64,000 nt of DNA from Rhizobiaceae bacterium (GCA_029233925.1 JARGOX010000016.1:94645-158644); one strand, 5' to 3'. Positions 1 through 9,002 are shown, counted from the stretch's first letter. Notes: generated by a model not told the origin, from the letters alone. Translations and numbers: made by a program.

Positions 1-1127
1 GCCAAACGACCTTGGCGGTCAAGGATATTTTTGATGTGGCCGGTTACAAGACCGGTTGCGGCAATCCACAAAAACTGGCGGAAGCCAGCCCGGCAACACG
101 CACGGCTCCCACTGTGCAGATTCTTCTGGATGCCGGCGCGCAGTTCATTGGCAAGACCCAGACGGACGAATTGACCTTTTCCCTGAACGGCGAGAATGCA
201 CATTATCCGCGGCCCATCAATCCGGCTGCGCCGGAGCGCATCACCGGCGGCTCATCCTCCGGCTCCGTCGCTGCCGTCGCCGGCGGCCTTGCAGATATGG
301 CTGCCGGTTCAGACACCGGCGGATCCATCCGCGCACCAGCCTCCTATTGCGGGTTGATAGGCCTGCGCACAAGCCAGGGCGCCATTTCGCTTGAAGGCGC
401 CATGCCGCTGGCCGCCAGCTATGACACATTTGGCTGGTTTGCCCGCAATATGGACCTCTATGAAAAAATCGCAGCGCTGCTGCTGCCGCCATCCACCACC
501 GCCTTTCGCCGGGTGCTGCGGCTCAGCGAATTGGACAATCTGCTGGCTGGGCCTGCAGAAAAAGCGGCTTTCGAGAGCGCATTTCAGACCGTCGAACGGG
601 TGGTCGGAACCGCCAGACCTGCAACTTTGACCGCCATGGACATCGATCAGCGTTACCAGTGCTTTCGCAAAACCCAGGCTTACGAAGCCTGGCAATATCA
701 TGGTCCATGGATCGCCGCCGCAGAGCGAAATCTGGGGCCGGGCGTCGGTGAACGTTTTGCCTATGGCAGCACGATTGATGATCAGAGCTACCATGGGGAA
801 ATGGAAAAGCGGGCGGAATTGACGGATGAACTGCATCAATTGCTGGCAGACGATGGCCTGATTATCATGCCGACAGTGCCGGGCGCCGCCCCCGAAGCAA
901 AGGCTCCTTTTGAATCCGTGCAAGCCTATCGTGAACAGGCCCTGCGGCTGCTGTGTCATTCCGGTCTGTCCGGTTTGCCGGAACTCTCCCTGCCCCTGTC
1001 ATCGGTGCAGGGCGCACCATTCGGACTGTCCCTGCTTGGACCGCGCGGCTCCGACCGTGCCTTGCTGGCTTTGGGCAACCGCATCCTTCAGGCATCATCG
1101 GCCAACAATGCAAACGGGACCGTCTGA
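1..1127 (+). CDS. Amidase (amidase-signature family), 5' end outside window
   Basis: This gene encodes a serine amidase that hydrolyses a C-N amide bond; the substrate cannot be read from sequence. The reading frame is open to the left edge, so the true start and perhaps some tens of residues are missing. The visible part holds the family's Lys-Ser-Ser triad: the Lys in AVKDIFD just inside the edge, the Gly/Ser-rich GGSSSGS segment, and the nucleophilic Ser of DTGGSIRAPAS about 20 residues later. About 371 residues are visible, which suits a short single-domain member of the family. The stop codon overlaps the start of the next gene, a LysR regulator (TGATG), so the two are probably co-translated. 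The family call is firm; a specific substrate (indoleacetamide, urea derivatives and so on) would be a guess. Confidence 0.9.
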   Translation, partial: QTTLAVKDIFDVAGYKTGCGNPQKLAEASPATRTAPTVQILLDAGAQFIGKTQTDELTFSLNGENAHYPRPINPAAPERITGGSSSGSVAAVAGGLADMAAGSDTGGSIRAPASYCGLIGLRTSQGAISLEGAMPLAASYDTFGWFARNMDLYEKIAALLLPPSTTAFRRVLRLSELDNLLAGPAEKAAFESAFQTVERVVGTARPATLTAMDIDQRYQCFRKTQAYEAWQYHGPWIAAAERNLGPGVGERFAYGSTIDDQSYHGEMEKRAELTDELHQLLADDGLIIMPTVPGAAPEAKAPFESVQAYREQALRLLCHSGLSGLPELSLPLSSVQGAPFGLSLLGPRGSDRALLALGNRILQASSANNANGTV

Positions 1128-2035
1128 TGGATACATTGACGCGCATTCGCGCCTTTATCGATGTTGTCGAAGCGGAGGGTTTTTCCGCCGCCGCCAGAGC
1201 CAATGGACGCTCCAAGGCGCTTTTGTCCAAATATGTGCGGGAACTTGAAGATGACCTTGGGGCGCTTCTTCTCAACCGTACGACACGCCAGTTTTCGCTG
1301 ACCGAGATCGGCCACACCTATTATCGCACCGCCACCGACATTCTCAGGGAAATCGACAATCTGGCCGATCTGGTGCGCGAAACCAGTACGGACCTGAAAG
1401 GCACGGTGCGCGTTTCGGCTCCCAGAACCTTCACCGATGCCGATATCGGCCGTTCGATGATCGACTTTGCGCTTGCGCACCCGGATATCAAACTGGAGAT
1501 TACCTCGGACGACCGCTTTGTCGATCTGGTCGAAGAGGGTTTCGATGTGGCTATTCGCATCACCAGCCTTGCCGATTCTGGTTTGATTGCTCGTAAGCTG
1601 GCCCCCTTCAAGGTCTATTTTTGCGCCAGCCCCGAATTCATCCGCTCCCATCCCCAATTGAAGGCCCCGGCAGATCTGGCCAGGGTCCCCTGCATTACCG
1701 ATACCAACAGTCGCTTTTTGAGCAATTGGCGTTTTGCCGGGGAAAACGGCGTCTTGGAGACCGTGACTGTCAAAGGGCCGATCGAGGTCAACAGCCCCTA
1801 TGCCAGCATGCGGGCCGCAAGGGCCGGACTGGGCGTATCAATGGTGCCGGATTTCATTGCCTGGCCGATGCTCAAAAGCGGAGAGATTGTCTCCCTGTTT
1901 GAAGACCGGATTCCAGACAACGCAGGGATCTATGCGGTTTATCCACACCGGCGCTACCTGCCGGCCAAGGTGCGTGCCTTTGTCGATTATCTTGCCGACT
2001 GGTTCAAGCAGCATCCCGGATATTGCGATCCCTGA
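1127..2035 (+). CDS. LysR-family transcriptional regulator
   Basis: The product (302 residues) has an N-terminal winged helix-turn-helix at about residues 1-60 (TRIRAFIDVVEAEGFSAAAR, then LSKYVRELEDDLGALLLNRT) followed by a LysR substrate-binding domain. The start is the ATG at 1127, because it overlaps the amidase stop as TGATG and puts the helix-turn-helix at the N-terminus; an upstream in-frame start inside the amidase would add an unrelated tail. LysR proteins usually sit divergent from their target. Here it is co-directional and coupled to the amidase, so autoregulation of the amidase-lysR unit or control of a distant target is possible. The ligand is unknown. Confidence 0.93.
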   Translation: MDTLTRIRAFIDVVEAEGFSAAARANGRSKALLSKYVRELEDDLGALLLNRTTRQFSLTEIGHTYYRTATDILREIDNLADLVRETSTDLKGTVRVSAPRTFTDADIGRSMIDFALAHPDIKLEITSDDRFVDLVEEGFDVAIRITSLADSGLIARKLAPFKVYFCASPEFIRSHPQLKAPADLARVPCITDTNSRFLSNWRFAGENGVLETVTVKGPIEVNSPYASMRAARAGLGVSMVPDFIAWPMLKSGEIVSLFEDRIPDNAGIYAVYPHRRYLPAKVRAFVDYLADWFKQHPGYCDP

Positions 2036-2156
2036 ATTCCGGTTCACACAGGCATTTTTACTCACCCCGTTTTCCAGTAAATCATTAGAACAAACCCTGT
2101 CCCAATCCGGCCATTTTTTTCTGGCAAATGGTTTTCCTTAAAGGGGAATCGCGCTG

Positions 2157-2813
2157 ATGATGAAACACTTCAATCTGTTGAAATTTGGCTTGATTCCAGC
2201 TTCCTTCCTGATGATATCAACAGGATCGGCCCTTGCCCACCCGCATGTCTATGCCGAAGCCCGACTGGAAGTTGTCATAGGCAATCAAGGAACCGTTGAG
2301 GAATTGCGCCATGTCTGGCGTTTTGACGACCTGTTTTCCTCCACCATTCTTCTTGATTTTGATACCAACGCCAATTTGAAGCTTGAATCGAGCGAATTGC
2401 TTGAAATTGGCACTGTGGTCCGCAATTCTCTGGCTGATTATGACTATTACACCGCCATCAGCCACGATGGCCGGGCGGTAAAAATCCAGCCCCCGGATGC
2501 AATCCATGTTGACTTTCAGGACGGCCAGATTCTGATGTTCTTTGCGGTTCGGCCCGAGACGCCATTGCCCTTGCAAGGGCTTTTGAGTTTTGGTGCCTAT
2601 GACCCAACCATGTATGCGGCAATCGACTTTCTCAGCGATGATGACCTGGTCGTCGACGGCCTGCAGCCAGGCTGCAGCAAGGCGATCATCCGCCCTGATC
2701 CTGACGAGGTCATGGCGCAGAATCAAGCGACGCTGACGGAAGCATTCTTCAATGATCCGCAAGGCAACGACATTTCCAAACTCTTCGCGACACGGCTTGA
2801 ATTGACATGCTGA
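2157..2813 (+). CDS. DUF1007 family periplasmic protein
   Basis: The product is 218 residues with a signal peptide of about 27 residues ending in SALA. The mature protein would start with HPHVYAEARLEV, the usual opening of DUF1007 proteins. In many proteobacteria this family sits directly before a NicO/RcnA-type nickel/cobalt transporter, as here: the next gene starts 7 bases before this one ends. The exposed His-Pro-His N-terminus could bind a metal, which is an inference. An AAGGGGA ribosome site lies 9 bases before the ATG at 2157; a second ATG follows at 2160. Its biochemical role is not established, but an accessory role in Ni/Co handling fits both family and context. Confidence 0.85.
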   Translation: MMKHFNLLKFGLIPASFLMISTGSALAHPHVYAEARLEVVIGNQGTVEELRHVWRFDDLFSSTILLDFDTNANLKLESSELLEIGTVVRNSLADYDYYTAISHDGRAVKIQPPDAIHVDFQDGQILMFFAVRPETPLPLQGLLSFGAYDPTMYAAIDFLSDDDLVVDGLQPGCSKAIIRPDPDEVMAQNQATLTEAFFNDPQGNDISKLFATRLELTC

Positions 2814-3817
2814 ACAGGCATCTGCGGCGATCCATCATCATTGCCCTGTGCATGCTGATCCTGCCCTTCGTGTTGACGCCGGTGCTGGCGCAATCATCCC
2901 TGGGCATCGGCACGGCCGAACCGGCATTCAATGGCGGCGGGTTTTTCTCTTCGCTTTTCGGCTGGGTCAACGCTCAGCAGCAGGCCTTCTACCGATCCCT
3001 GTCCACAACCTTGAAGGCGATGCGCGAAGACCCGCAGCAGCTCTGGATCCTGATCGGCCTGTCCTTTTCCTACGGCGTTTTCCACGCCGCCGGTCCCGGC
3101 CACGGCAAGGCTGTCATTTCATCCTATGTCATCGCCAATGAGCAGACCCTGCGCCGCGGCGTCGCCATATCCTTCATGGCCGCTTTCATGCAGGGTGCCG
3201 TGGCGATCGTGATCGTCGGCGTCACCTATTTTGCCCTGCGCGGCAGCGGCATATCCATGACCGAGGCGACCCATACCCTTGAAATTGTCAGCTACGGGTT
3301 GATTGCCGGATTTGGCGGCTGGCTGCTGTGGAAAAAACTGCGCCCCGCTGCAAGACACCAGCATCACGGGCACGATCACGGGCACGGGCATGATCACGGA
3401 CACGGCCATGGCGACCACCATCATCAGGGCACCAGTGATGTCTGCGAAACCTGCGGCCATTCCCATGCACCGGACCCGGCAATATTGAAGGGCGAGCGGT
3501 TGAAACTGCGGGAAGCCTGGTCGGCCATCGTGGCAATCGGCCTACGGCCCTGTTCAGGCGCATTGATCGTTTTGACTTTTGCCCTGCTGAACGGGCTTTA
3601 TCTGGGGGGCATCCTGTCGGTGGCCGCCATGTCGATCGGCACAGCCATCACCGTGTCCATCCTGGCAACCTTGGCCGTTTTGGCAAAGGGCGTGGCCATT
3701 CGTTTTGCCAGCAGCCAGTCAGCGGCCATGCGTATTGGCAATATTATCGAGATCGCCGGAGCCCTGACCGTCCTGCTGCTTGGACTTGTCCTGCTGGTCG
3801 CCGCGCTTCAGGCCTGA
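2807..3817 (+). CDS. NicO/RcnA-family nickel/cobalt transporter
   Basis: This is an inner-membrane Ni/Co permease of 336 residues. A signal-like N-terminal segment (to about residue 29) is followed by several hydrophobic helices. Family motifs are visible: HAAGPGHGK at 93-101 and GLRPCSG at 245-251. The cytoplasmic-type loop between them is extremely His/Asp/Gly rich (about residues 184-207) and continues into CETCGHSH at 213-220, a plausible metal store or sensor. The gene overlaps the upstream DUF1007 gene by 7 bases and overlaps the convergent small gene at its 3' end by 10 bases. NicO members either import or export Ni/Co, and sequence alone does not settle direction. A Ni-dependent urease is encoded about 43 kb away, so a link is possible but unproven. 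Confidence 0.9.
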   Translation: MLNRHLRRSIIIALCMLILPFVLTPVLAQSSLGIGTAEPAFNGGGFFSSLFGWVNAQQQAFYRSLSTTLKAMREDPQQLWILIGLSFSYGVFHAAGPGHGKAVISSYVIANEQTLRRGVAISFMAAFMQGAVAIVIVGVTYFALRGSGISMTEATHTLEIVSYGLIAGFGGWLLWKKLRPAARHQHHGHDHGHGHDHGHGHGDHHHQGTSDVCETCGHSHAPDPAILKGERLKLREAWSAIVAIGLRPCSGALIVLTFALLNGLYLGGILSVAAMSIGTAITVSILATLAVLAKGVAIRFASSQSAAMRIGNIIEIAGALTVLLLGLVLLVAALQA

Positions 3818-4032
3818 TCGGAAGGGCCATTGTGGCGCCGCTGATAGAGGCCCCGCAACCAGAATATTGCAAAAAAGCCGACCACGAAGACACCCGCCAG
3901 CCCGTAGCCCAGCCAGGGTGATATCTCGCCCAGCGCAAGAACCAATGTCGGCATGGCCAGAAACACCAGCGCTATGACGGCGAGGATAATGGCGGCAGCG
4001 ATTGCCGAGGATTTTGCACTGCTGTCTGACAT
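3808..4032 (-). CDS. Small two-helix membrane protein, unrecognised
   Basis: The product is 74 residues with two hydrophobic segments (about residues 9-30 and 36-54), separated by a short Gly/Pro-containing turn, and a basic C-terminus (RGLYQRRH). I do not recognise the family. The start at 4032 was chosen because an AGGAG ribosome site lies about 8 bases before that ATG; a longer frame reaching 4116 has no such site. The 3' end overlaps the NicO gene tail to tail by 10 bases, and the 5' end faces the aminotransferase gene divergently. Confidence 0.6.
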   Translation of the reverse strand: MSDSSAKSSAIAAAIILAVIALVFLAMPTLVLALGEISPWLGYGLAGVFVVGFFAIFWLRGLYQRRHNGPSDQA

Positions 4033-4176
4033 GGCCCTGCTCCTGACTGATCGTTGATGGAATGTCATATATCCCATCAGAAAGACTTTGACATACAATT
4101 GAAAAGAAATCGGCAATAGGCCATGAATGAGGATGCTCTGATTGGGGCATCACTAACAACAATTGGGAGAGTGTCC

Positions 4177-5370
4177 ATGCAGACGATTGCGGCCTTTGAT
4201 CGCATGGGAGAGGAAAATGCCTTTGCGGTCCTGGCACGGGCAGCGGCCCTTCAGGCAGAAGGCCGTGACATCATCAATCTGGGCATTGGTCAGCCGGATT
4301 TCAAAACACCGGCGCATATTGTCGAGGCAGCCATCAAGGCGCTGAAAGACGGCCATCACGGCTATACGCCGGCAAGTGGTCTGCCGCAGACCAGGGAGGC
4401 CGTTGTTCGCCGCACCATCACCATGACAGGTGTGGAGGTCTCGCCTGACCGGGTGATGATCATGCCCGGTGGCAAACCGACCATGTATGCGGCCATCACC
4501 ATGTTTGGCGAGCCTGGCGCCGAAATTCTCTATCCTGACCCGGGCTTTCCGATCTATCGATCGATGATCGATTTCACCGGTGCAAAACCCGTTCCCATTC
4601 CCATTCGCGAGGAAAACGGTTTTGCTTTTTCGGCTGAGGAAACCCTGTCGAAAATCACCCCGGCCACGCGTCTGCTGATTGTCAATTCGCCCGCCAATCC
4701 GACCGGCGGCGTGACACCGCGCAGTGAAATTGAAAAGCTGGTTGCCGGTCTGGCGCAACACCCGCATGTCGCCATCATGTCTGACGAGATCTATGACGTC
4801 ATGACCTACGATGGTGAAAGCCATACCTCATTGCTGGGCTTCCCCGAGATCAGGGACAGGCTGATCATCCTCAATGGCTGGTCAAAAACCTGGGCCATGA
4901 CCGGTTGGCGCATGGGATGGTCGATCTGGCCGGAGGGACCCGGCGGTGCCAGGCTCTATGACAATGTGCGCAAACTGGCGGTCAATTGCTGGTCCTGCGT
5001 GAACGCACCAAGCCAGTTTGCCGGCATTGCTGCCATTGATGGCCCGCAGGACGATGTCCATGCCATGCTCAAGGCCTTCGACAGCCGCCGCAAGCTGGTG
5101 GCAAAAAGGCTGAATGCCATCGACAACATCCGTTGCGCGACACCCAAGGGCGCCTTCTATGCCTTTCCGAATATCAAGGACACCGGCTTCAAATCCAAGG
5201 ATCTGGCCGCCCGCCTGCTCGAAGAATCAGGCGTCGCTCTGGTGGGCGGGCCGGATTTCGGCGAATACGGCGAAGGCTATATCCGTTTTTCCTGCGCTGC
5301 CTCCGAAGAACAGATCGAAGCCGCCATCAAACGTTTTGCCGCGTTCCTGGAGAAGAACAAGGACGGCTGA
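4177..5370 (+). CDS. Class I/II pyridoxal-phosphate aminotransferase
   Basis: This is a fold-type I aminotransferase of 397 residues, probably acting on an amino acid and 2-oxoglutarate or pyruvate in the cytoplasm. Visible features are INLGIGQPDFKTP near the N-terminus, NSPANPTGG at about 170-178 (PLP and carboxylate contact), DEIYD at about 203-207 and the Schiff-base Lys at about 237 in GWSKTWAMTGWRMGW. The start at 4177 has a GGGAGAG ribosome site; an upstream in-frame ATG at 4123 would add 18 residues with no family resemblance. It stands alone between a divergent small membrane gene and a convergent TRAP operon that ends only 14 bases away. The amino acid preference is not readable. Confidence 0.88.
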   Translation: MQTIAAFDRMGEENAFAVLARAAALQAEGRDIINLGIGQPDFKTPAHIVEAAIKALKDGHHGYTPASGLPQTREAVVRRTITMTGVEVSPDRVMIMPGGKPTMYAAITMFGEPGAEILYPDPGFPIYRSMIDFTGAKPVPIPIREENGFAFSAEETLSKITPATRLLIVNSPANPTGGVTPRSEIEKLVAGLAQHPHVAIMSDEIYDVMTYDGESHTSLLGFPEIRDRLIILNGWSKTWAMTGWRMGWSIWPEGPGGARLYDNVRKLAVNCWSCVNAPSQFAGIAAIDGPQDDVHAMLKAFDSRRKLVAKRLNAIDNIRCATPKGAFYAFPNIKDTGFKSKDLAARLLEESGVALVGGPDFGEYGEGYIRFSCAASEEQIEAAIKRFAAFLEKNKDG

Positions 5371-5384
5371 CAGCCTATCGCCCC

Positions 5385-7001
5385 CTACCGCGTGACGATT
5401 TCCGGCCCCATCAGCGAATAGGGCAGGAAGGTCGACAGGACCGGCACATAGGTGACCAGAACAAGAAAGACAAAGAGCACGGCGACAAATGGCAGCGCCG
5501 CGCGCACCACCTGCATGAGACTCATGCCCGTGATGCCCGATGTCACAAACAGGTTGAGACCGATGGGTGGCGTTACCATGCCGATCTCCATATTGACCAC
5601 CATGATGATACCAAGATGCACCGGATCAATGCCCAGCTCCATGGCGATGGGAAAGACCACCGGCGCCACGATCAATAGCAGCCCTGACGGCTCCATGAAT
5701 TGCCCGCCCAGCAGCAGCAGCACATTGACTGCGATCAGGAAGGTAAACCAGGTGAACCCGGCATCCAGCATGATATCGGTAATGGCCTGCGGGATCCGTT
5801 CCGCTGTCAAAACATGCGCAAACAACAGCGCATTGACGATGATGAACATCAGCATGATGGTCGTCTTGGATGCATCGACCATCACCTTGCGGGTGTCTTC
5901 ATTGAAGAAGACGGCAAAGGAATTGCGGCCCATCAAAGACAGATTGCGGCCCCAGATCGGCAGTCCGGCAGCCAGCGTCGCGGGTGCACGGGCAAGCCCT
6001 TCCTGACCCCGCCAGGCGATATAGGCAAGGATGATCGCCACAGACAGGACCAGCCCCAATTGGGCTCGTCCCGCCGCGCTCACCGTTTCCATGTCGGCGG
6101 TTGCAAAAAACGACAGGATCATCCAGACGAAGAAAAAGGCAAGCGCATAGACCGAGGCTGAAAATCCGACCCGCGCAGACTTGCTGTCACTGTCCAGCAC
6201 CCAGGGAACATCCTTCATCGGGCCCATGTCGCGGTAGATGAACAGGGCAATGAAAAACGCATAGACTGCCGCGACAGCCGCCGCCTCTGTGGGTGTGAAG
6301 ACGCCACCATAAATACCGCCGAGAATAATGATGATCAGGAACAGGCCCCAGCCTGCCTGTTTGCCACCATCGAGCAATTCGTGAACCCCCCTCCAGGGTT
6401 CGGCTGGCAAACCCTTGATCCGCGCCATCACATAGATGGCCACCATCAGCATCAGCCCGGCCACCAGACCTGGTATCACCCCCGCCAGAAACATGCGTCC
6501 GACAGAGACATCCGTTGCCGCCGAATAGACGACCATGACGATGGATGGGGGAATCAGGATGCCAAGTGTGCCCGCATTGGCTATGATGCCGGATGCGAAT
6601 TCCTTGCTGTATCCGACCTCACGCATGCCGGCGATGGCGATCGAACCAATGGCCACGACGGTCGCCGGCGATGACCCGGACAATGCGGCAAACAACATGC
6701 AGGCCAGAACACTTGCCATGGCCAGCCCGCCGCGAAAGTGCCCCACCGTGGCAATGGCGAACCGGATGATTCGCTTGGCGACGCCGCCGGTGGACATGAA
6801 AGCCGATGCCAGGATGAAAAACGGAATGGCCAAGAGAGTGTAATTCTGTGATGCCGTGAACAGCTGCAGGGCAACCGATGACATGGAATCCTGCGAAAAG
6901 AAGGCAATCACCAGGATCGATGACAACCCCAGCGAGACCGCCACCGGAACGCCCATGAACAACAGCCCCAGAACCAGGACAAAGAGGATGAATGCGTCCA
7001 T
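5385..7001 (-). CDS. dctM: TRAP transporter large permease, DctM type
   Basis: This is the main membrane subunit of a tripartite ATP-independent periplasmic transporter, which imports organic acids using an ion gradient. It has 538 residues, longer than the usual roughly 425, because of a central stretch (about 230-400) that separates two hydrophobic halves. Typical DctM features are the N-terminal helix with FMGVPVAVSLG, the GSSPATVVAIGSIAI segment, and near the C-terminus GIIMVVNMEIGMVTPPIGLNLFV. The ATG at 7001 is chosen over an upstream in-frame codon because it starts directly with the first helix. It lies 4 bases after dctQ and is the last gene of dctPQM. It is likely controlled with dctP by DctB/DctD; a C4-dicarboxylate substrate is inferred from that. 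Confidence 0.92.
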   Translation of the reverse strand: MDAFILFVLVLGLLFMGVPVAVSLGLSSILVIAFFSQDSMSSVALQLFTASQNYTLLAIPFFILASAFMSTGGVAKRIIRFAIATVGHFRGGLAMASVLACMLFAALSGSSPATVVAIGSIAIAGMREVGYSKEFASGIIANAGTLGILIPPSIVMVVYSAATDVSVGRMFLAGVIPGLVAGLMLMVAIYVMARIKGLPAEPWRGVHELLDGGKQAGWGLFLIIIILGGIYGGVFTPTEAAAVAAVYAFFIALFIYRDMGPMKDVPWVLDSDSKSARVGFSASVYALAFFFVWMILSFFATADMETVSAAGRAQLGLVLSVAIILAYIAWRGQEGLARAPATLAAGLPIWGRNLSLMGRNSFAVFFNEDTRKVMVDASKTTIMLMFIIVNALLFAHVLTAERIPQAITDIMLDAGFTWFTFLIAVNVLLLLGGQFMEPSGLLLIVAPVVFPIAMELGIDPVHLGIIMVVNMEIGMVTPPIGLNLFVTSGITGMSLMQVVRAALPFVAVLFVFLVLVTYVPVLSTFLPYSLMGPEIVTR

Positions 7002-7005
7002 GAGT

Positions 7006-7686
7006 TCAGTCCTTGAATAGGTCTTTGTTTTCGGCGACCAGGTCTTCAGCTTCGTGGCTGGCAATGATCAGCTTTCGATCACCGTTCCAGATTTGCACCA
7101 TCGCCTGCAGACTGCGGAAGGCAAACAGGGCAAGGCCCACTGGAAGTATGAGATAGGCGATCCAGCGCTGCACCCGTTCCTGCACACCCAGACTTTCCTG
7201 AACCCAGACAGGGTAGCGCAGATCATCAAGCCCAATGCCGATCTGGAACATCTTGCGCCAATAGAATACCGCTCCGCCCTTGGTATCGGCACCGAAATAG
7301 GCCAGCCACCCGGCCGACAGCAGCGTGATTGCATAAATGACGGCGCAGAGGGCGCCAAACAGGGCAACCGCCCGGAATGCACGCGCCGGAAGCAGTTGAA
7401 TAAATGCATCAACGCCCAGATGGCAGCCGATCTTGATGCCATAGCTCATGCCGAACAGGATCATCCAGGCAAACAGGATGCGGGTAAACTCCAGCGCGCC
7501 GCCCCAACCGGTGTTGAAGCCGTAGCGCGCGATGACCTGCAGGAAGGAGACAATGGTAATCAGCGCCAATATCGACGCCAGAACATTCTCTTCAAACCGG
7601 GTGACGGCCTCCGGCCGGGCCCGCTCGATGAAAAACAGCGCCACGACGATCAGCACCATGCCCAGATAGGGCCAATAGGCTGCCAT
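7006..7686 (-). CDS. dctQ: TRAP transporter small permease, DctQ type
   Basis: The product is 226 residues with four hydrophobic segments, the typical architecture of the small TRAP membrane subunit that joins DctM. The signature-like block ARYGFNTGWGGALEFTRILFAWMILFG (about residues 69-95) carries the family's conserved pattern of an aromatic helix followed by E-F/L-R. It is a long DctQ (usual about 160-200) with a loop between helices 3 and 4. The gene sits between dctP (117-base gap with a hairpin) and dctM (4-base gap), so its role in this TRAP system is clear from context. Confidence 0.88.
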   Translation of the reverse strand: MAAYWPYLGMVLIVVALFFIERARPEAVTRFEENVLASILALITIVSFLQVIARYGFNTGWGGALEFTRILFAWMILFGMSYGIKIGCHLGVDAFIQLLPARAFRAVALFGALCAVIYAITLLSAGWLAYFGADTKGGAVFYWRKMFQIGIGLDDLRYPVWVQESLGVQERVQRWIAYLILPVGLALFAFRSLQAMVQIWNGDRKLIIASHEAEDLVAENKDLFKD

Positions 7687-7757
7687 TTCATCCTCCCCCT
7701 TCAGATTTCAGGTCCGTACGCCAAGGTCCATACTGATGCGCCAGTGCCAGTGTCTGT

Positions 7758-7787
7758 CCGGAATGCCCACAAAAGCGGGCATCCCGG
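7758..7787 (-). terminator. Hairpin between dctP and dctQ
   Basis: Two 11-base arms (CCGGGATGCCC and GGGCATTCCGG on the minus strand, one mismatch) enclose an 8-base loop. There is no following T-run, so this is more likely an mRNA-stabilising or attenuating hairpin than a full terminator. Such elements after the binding-protein gene would give more DctP than DctQM; that role is inferred. Confidence 0.5.
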
Positions 7788-7803
7788 TTTTGGTTCGCTT
7801 CAA

Positions 7804-8802
7804 TTACTGATTGGCAGCAACGGCAGCGTCGATATTTTCCTTGCCGATGTCGGCTTCGAACTTCGCCCAGACGGGTTTCATGGTCTCAACCCAGACTTTG
7901 CGCTGCTCCGGTGTCAGTTGGCGGATCGCGCCGCCGGCGGCAATGATGCCCTGCTTGGCCTCTTCATTGATGGCCTCGGCATTGGCATTGGCCTTGTTGA
8001 CCTCCTCGGAAAAGATGGTGACGAACTGCTCGCGCACATCCTCAGGCAGGCTGTTGAGCCAATCCGTGGAGGTGATCGCCAGATAGGTCAGCAACTGATG
8101 GTTTGTTTCAGTGACCCCATCCTGAACCTCAAAGAACTTCTGCTTGTAGATGTTCGACCAGGTGTTTTCCTGTCCGTCCACCACACCGGTCTGAAGCGCA
8201 CCATAGACTTCCTTGAAGGCCAGCTTCTGGGCTGATGCGCCCATCGCTTCGATCATAGCAACGGCCACGTCGGATGTCTGCACGCGGAACTTCAGACCAT
8301 CGGCGTCCTCAGGCACCAGAAGCGGCTTGTTGGCGGAAAAATGCTTCAGACCATTATAGACATAGCCAAGGCCCGTATAACCCTTGTCCTCTATGGCTTT
8401 CAGCATTCCCTGACCGACTGGTCCCTGGGTGAAATTGTTCACCGCAGCCATTGACGAAAACAGGAATGGCAGATCAAAAAGCCGATAGGCCTTTGTATAG
8501 GCCTCGAATTTCGACAGCGACGGCGCCGCCACCTGAACATCACCCAGCAGCAAGGCTTCCATCACCTTGTCATCATCGAACAATGTCGAATTCGGGTAGA
8601 CCTCCATGCAGGCCTTGCCATTCATCTCGTCATTGATGCGCGCAGCAATGGCCGTGGCCGCATCACCTTTTGGATGACCGGAATTTGCAGTCACATGGCT
8701 GAACTTGATAACAATCTCGCCATCATCACAGTCTTCCGCCATGGCATGACCGGCACTCAACATGATGGCAATGGCCGAAACGGCGCCCAATAATTTCTTC
8801 AT
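7804..8802 (-). CDS. dctP: TRAP transporter periplasmic solute-binding protein, DctP type
   Basis: This is the 332-residue extracytoplasmic binding subunit. It has a signal peptide (MKKLLGAVSAIAIMLSAG, cleavage near AMA-ED at about 23) and a DctP domain starting with IVIKFSHVT. The conserved Arg contacting a substrate carboxylate is likely in LKFRVQTSDVAVAM, and the GALQTGVVDGQENTW block is typical. The ATG at 8802 has an AGGAGG ribosome site 5-6 bases upstream; a longer frame to 8865 is rejected because it would place 21 residues before the signal peptide. It is the first gene of dctPQM, behind a long leader with a sigma-54 promoter. C4-dicarboxylates are the likely ligands because of the adjacent DctB/DctD, but other carboxylates are possible. 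Confidence 0.93.
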   Translation of the reverse strand: MKKLLGAVSAIAIMLSAGHAMAEDCDDGEIVIKFSHVTANSGHPKGDAATAIAARINDEMNGKACMEVYPNSTLFDDDKVMEALLLGDVQVAAPSLSKFEAYTKAYRLFDLPFLFSSMAAVNNFTQGPVGQGMLKAIEDKGYTGLGYVYNGLKHFSANKPLLVPEDADGLKFRVQTSDVAVAMIEAMGASAQKLAFKEVYGALQTGVVDGQENTWSNIYKQKFFEVQDGVTETNHQLLTYLAITSTDWLNSLPEDVREQFVTIFSEEVNKANANAEAINEEAKQGIIAAGGAIRQLTPEQRKVWVETMKPVWAKFEADIGKENIDAAVAANQ

Positions 8803-8948
8803 AATATCCTCCTGAGGCGTGCTTGCGCACCGCCTGATTCTCCCGGATTGGATACTTGGATCCAATCAGATGACGATGGCCACCAAACCAGCAAAATTGC
8901 GGCGGTGACCCGGTATGACGGCAGTCGTCCGGGGTGAATGTCAAGCTT

Positions 8949-8966
8949 TGGCTACGATCGTAGCCA
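8949..8966. promoter_or_regulatory. Perfect 18-bp palindrome in the dctP leader
   Basis: The sequence TGGCTACGATCGTAGCCA is a perfect inverted repeat. It lies about 26-43 bases downstream of the transcription start expected from the sigma-54 element, so it would be in the 5' leader of dctP as an operator or RNA hairpin. It shares GTAGC/GCTAC words with the two upstream repeats but in the opposite arrangement. Confidence 0.55.
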
Positions 8967-9002
8967 CTCCCCCGAGTGACGATGTCCCGTCGTCTATAAC
9001 TT

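Noticed and set aside
3361..3430. Repetitive CAC/CAT/GGC DNA as a repeat element
   Set aside because: It is simply the coding sequence of the His/Gly/Asp loop of the NicO transporter.
4123..4176. Longer N-terminus for the class I aminotransferase
   Set aside because: The added residues match nothing in the family, while the ATG at 4177 has a good ribosome site.
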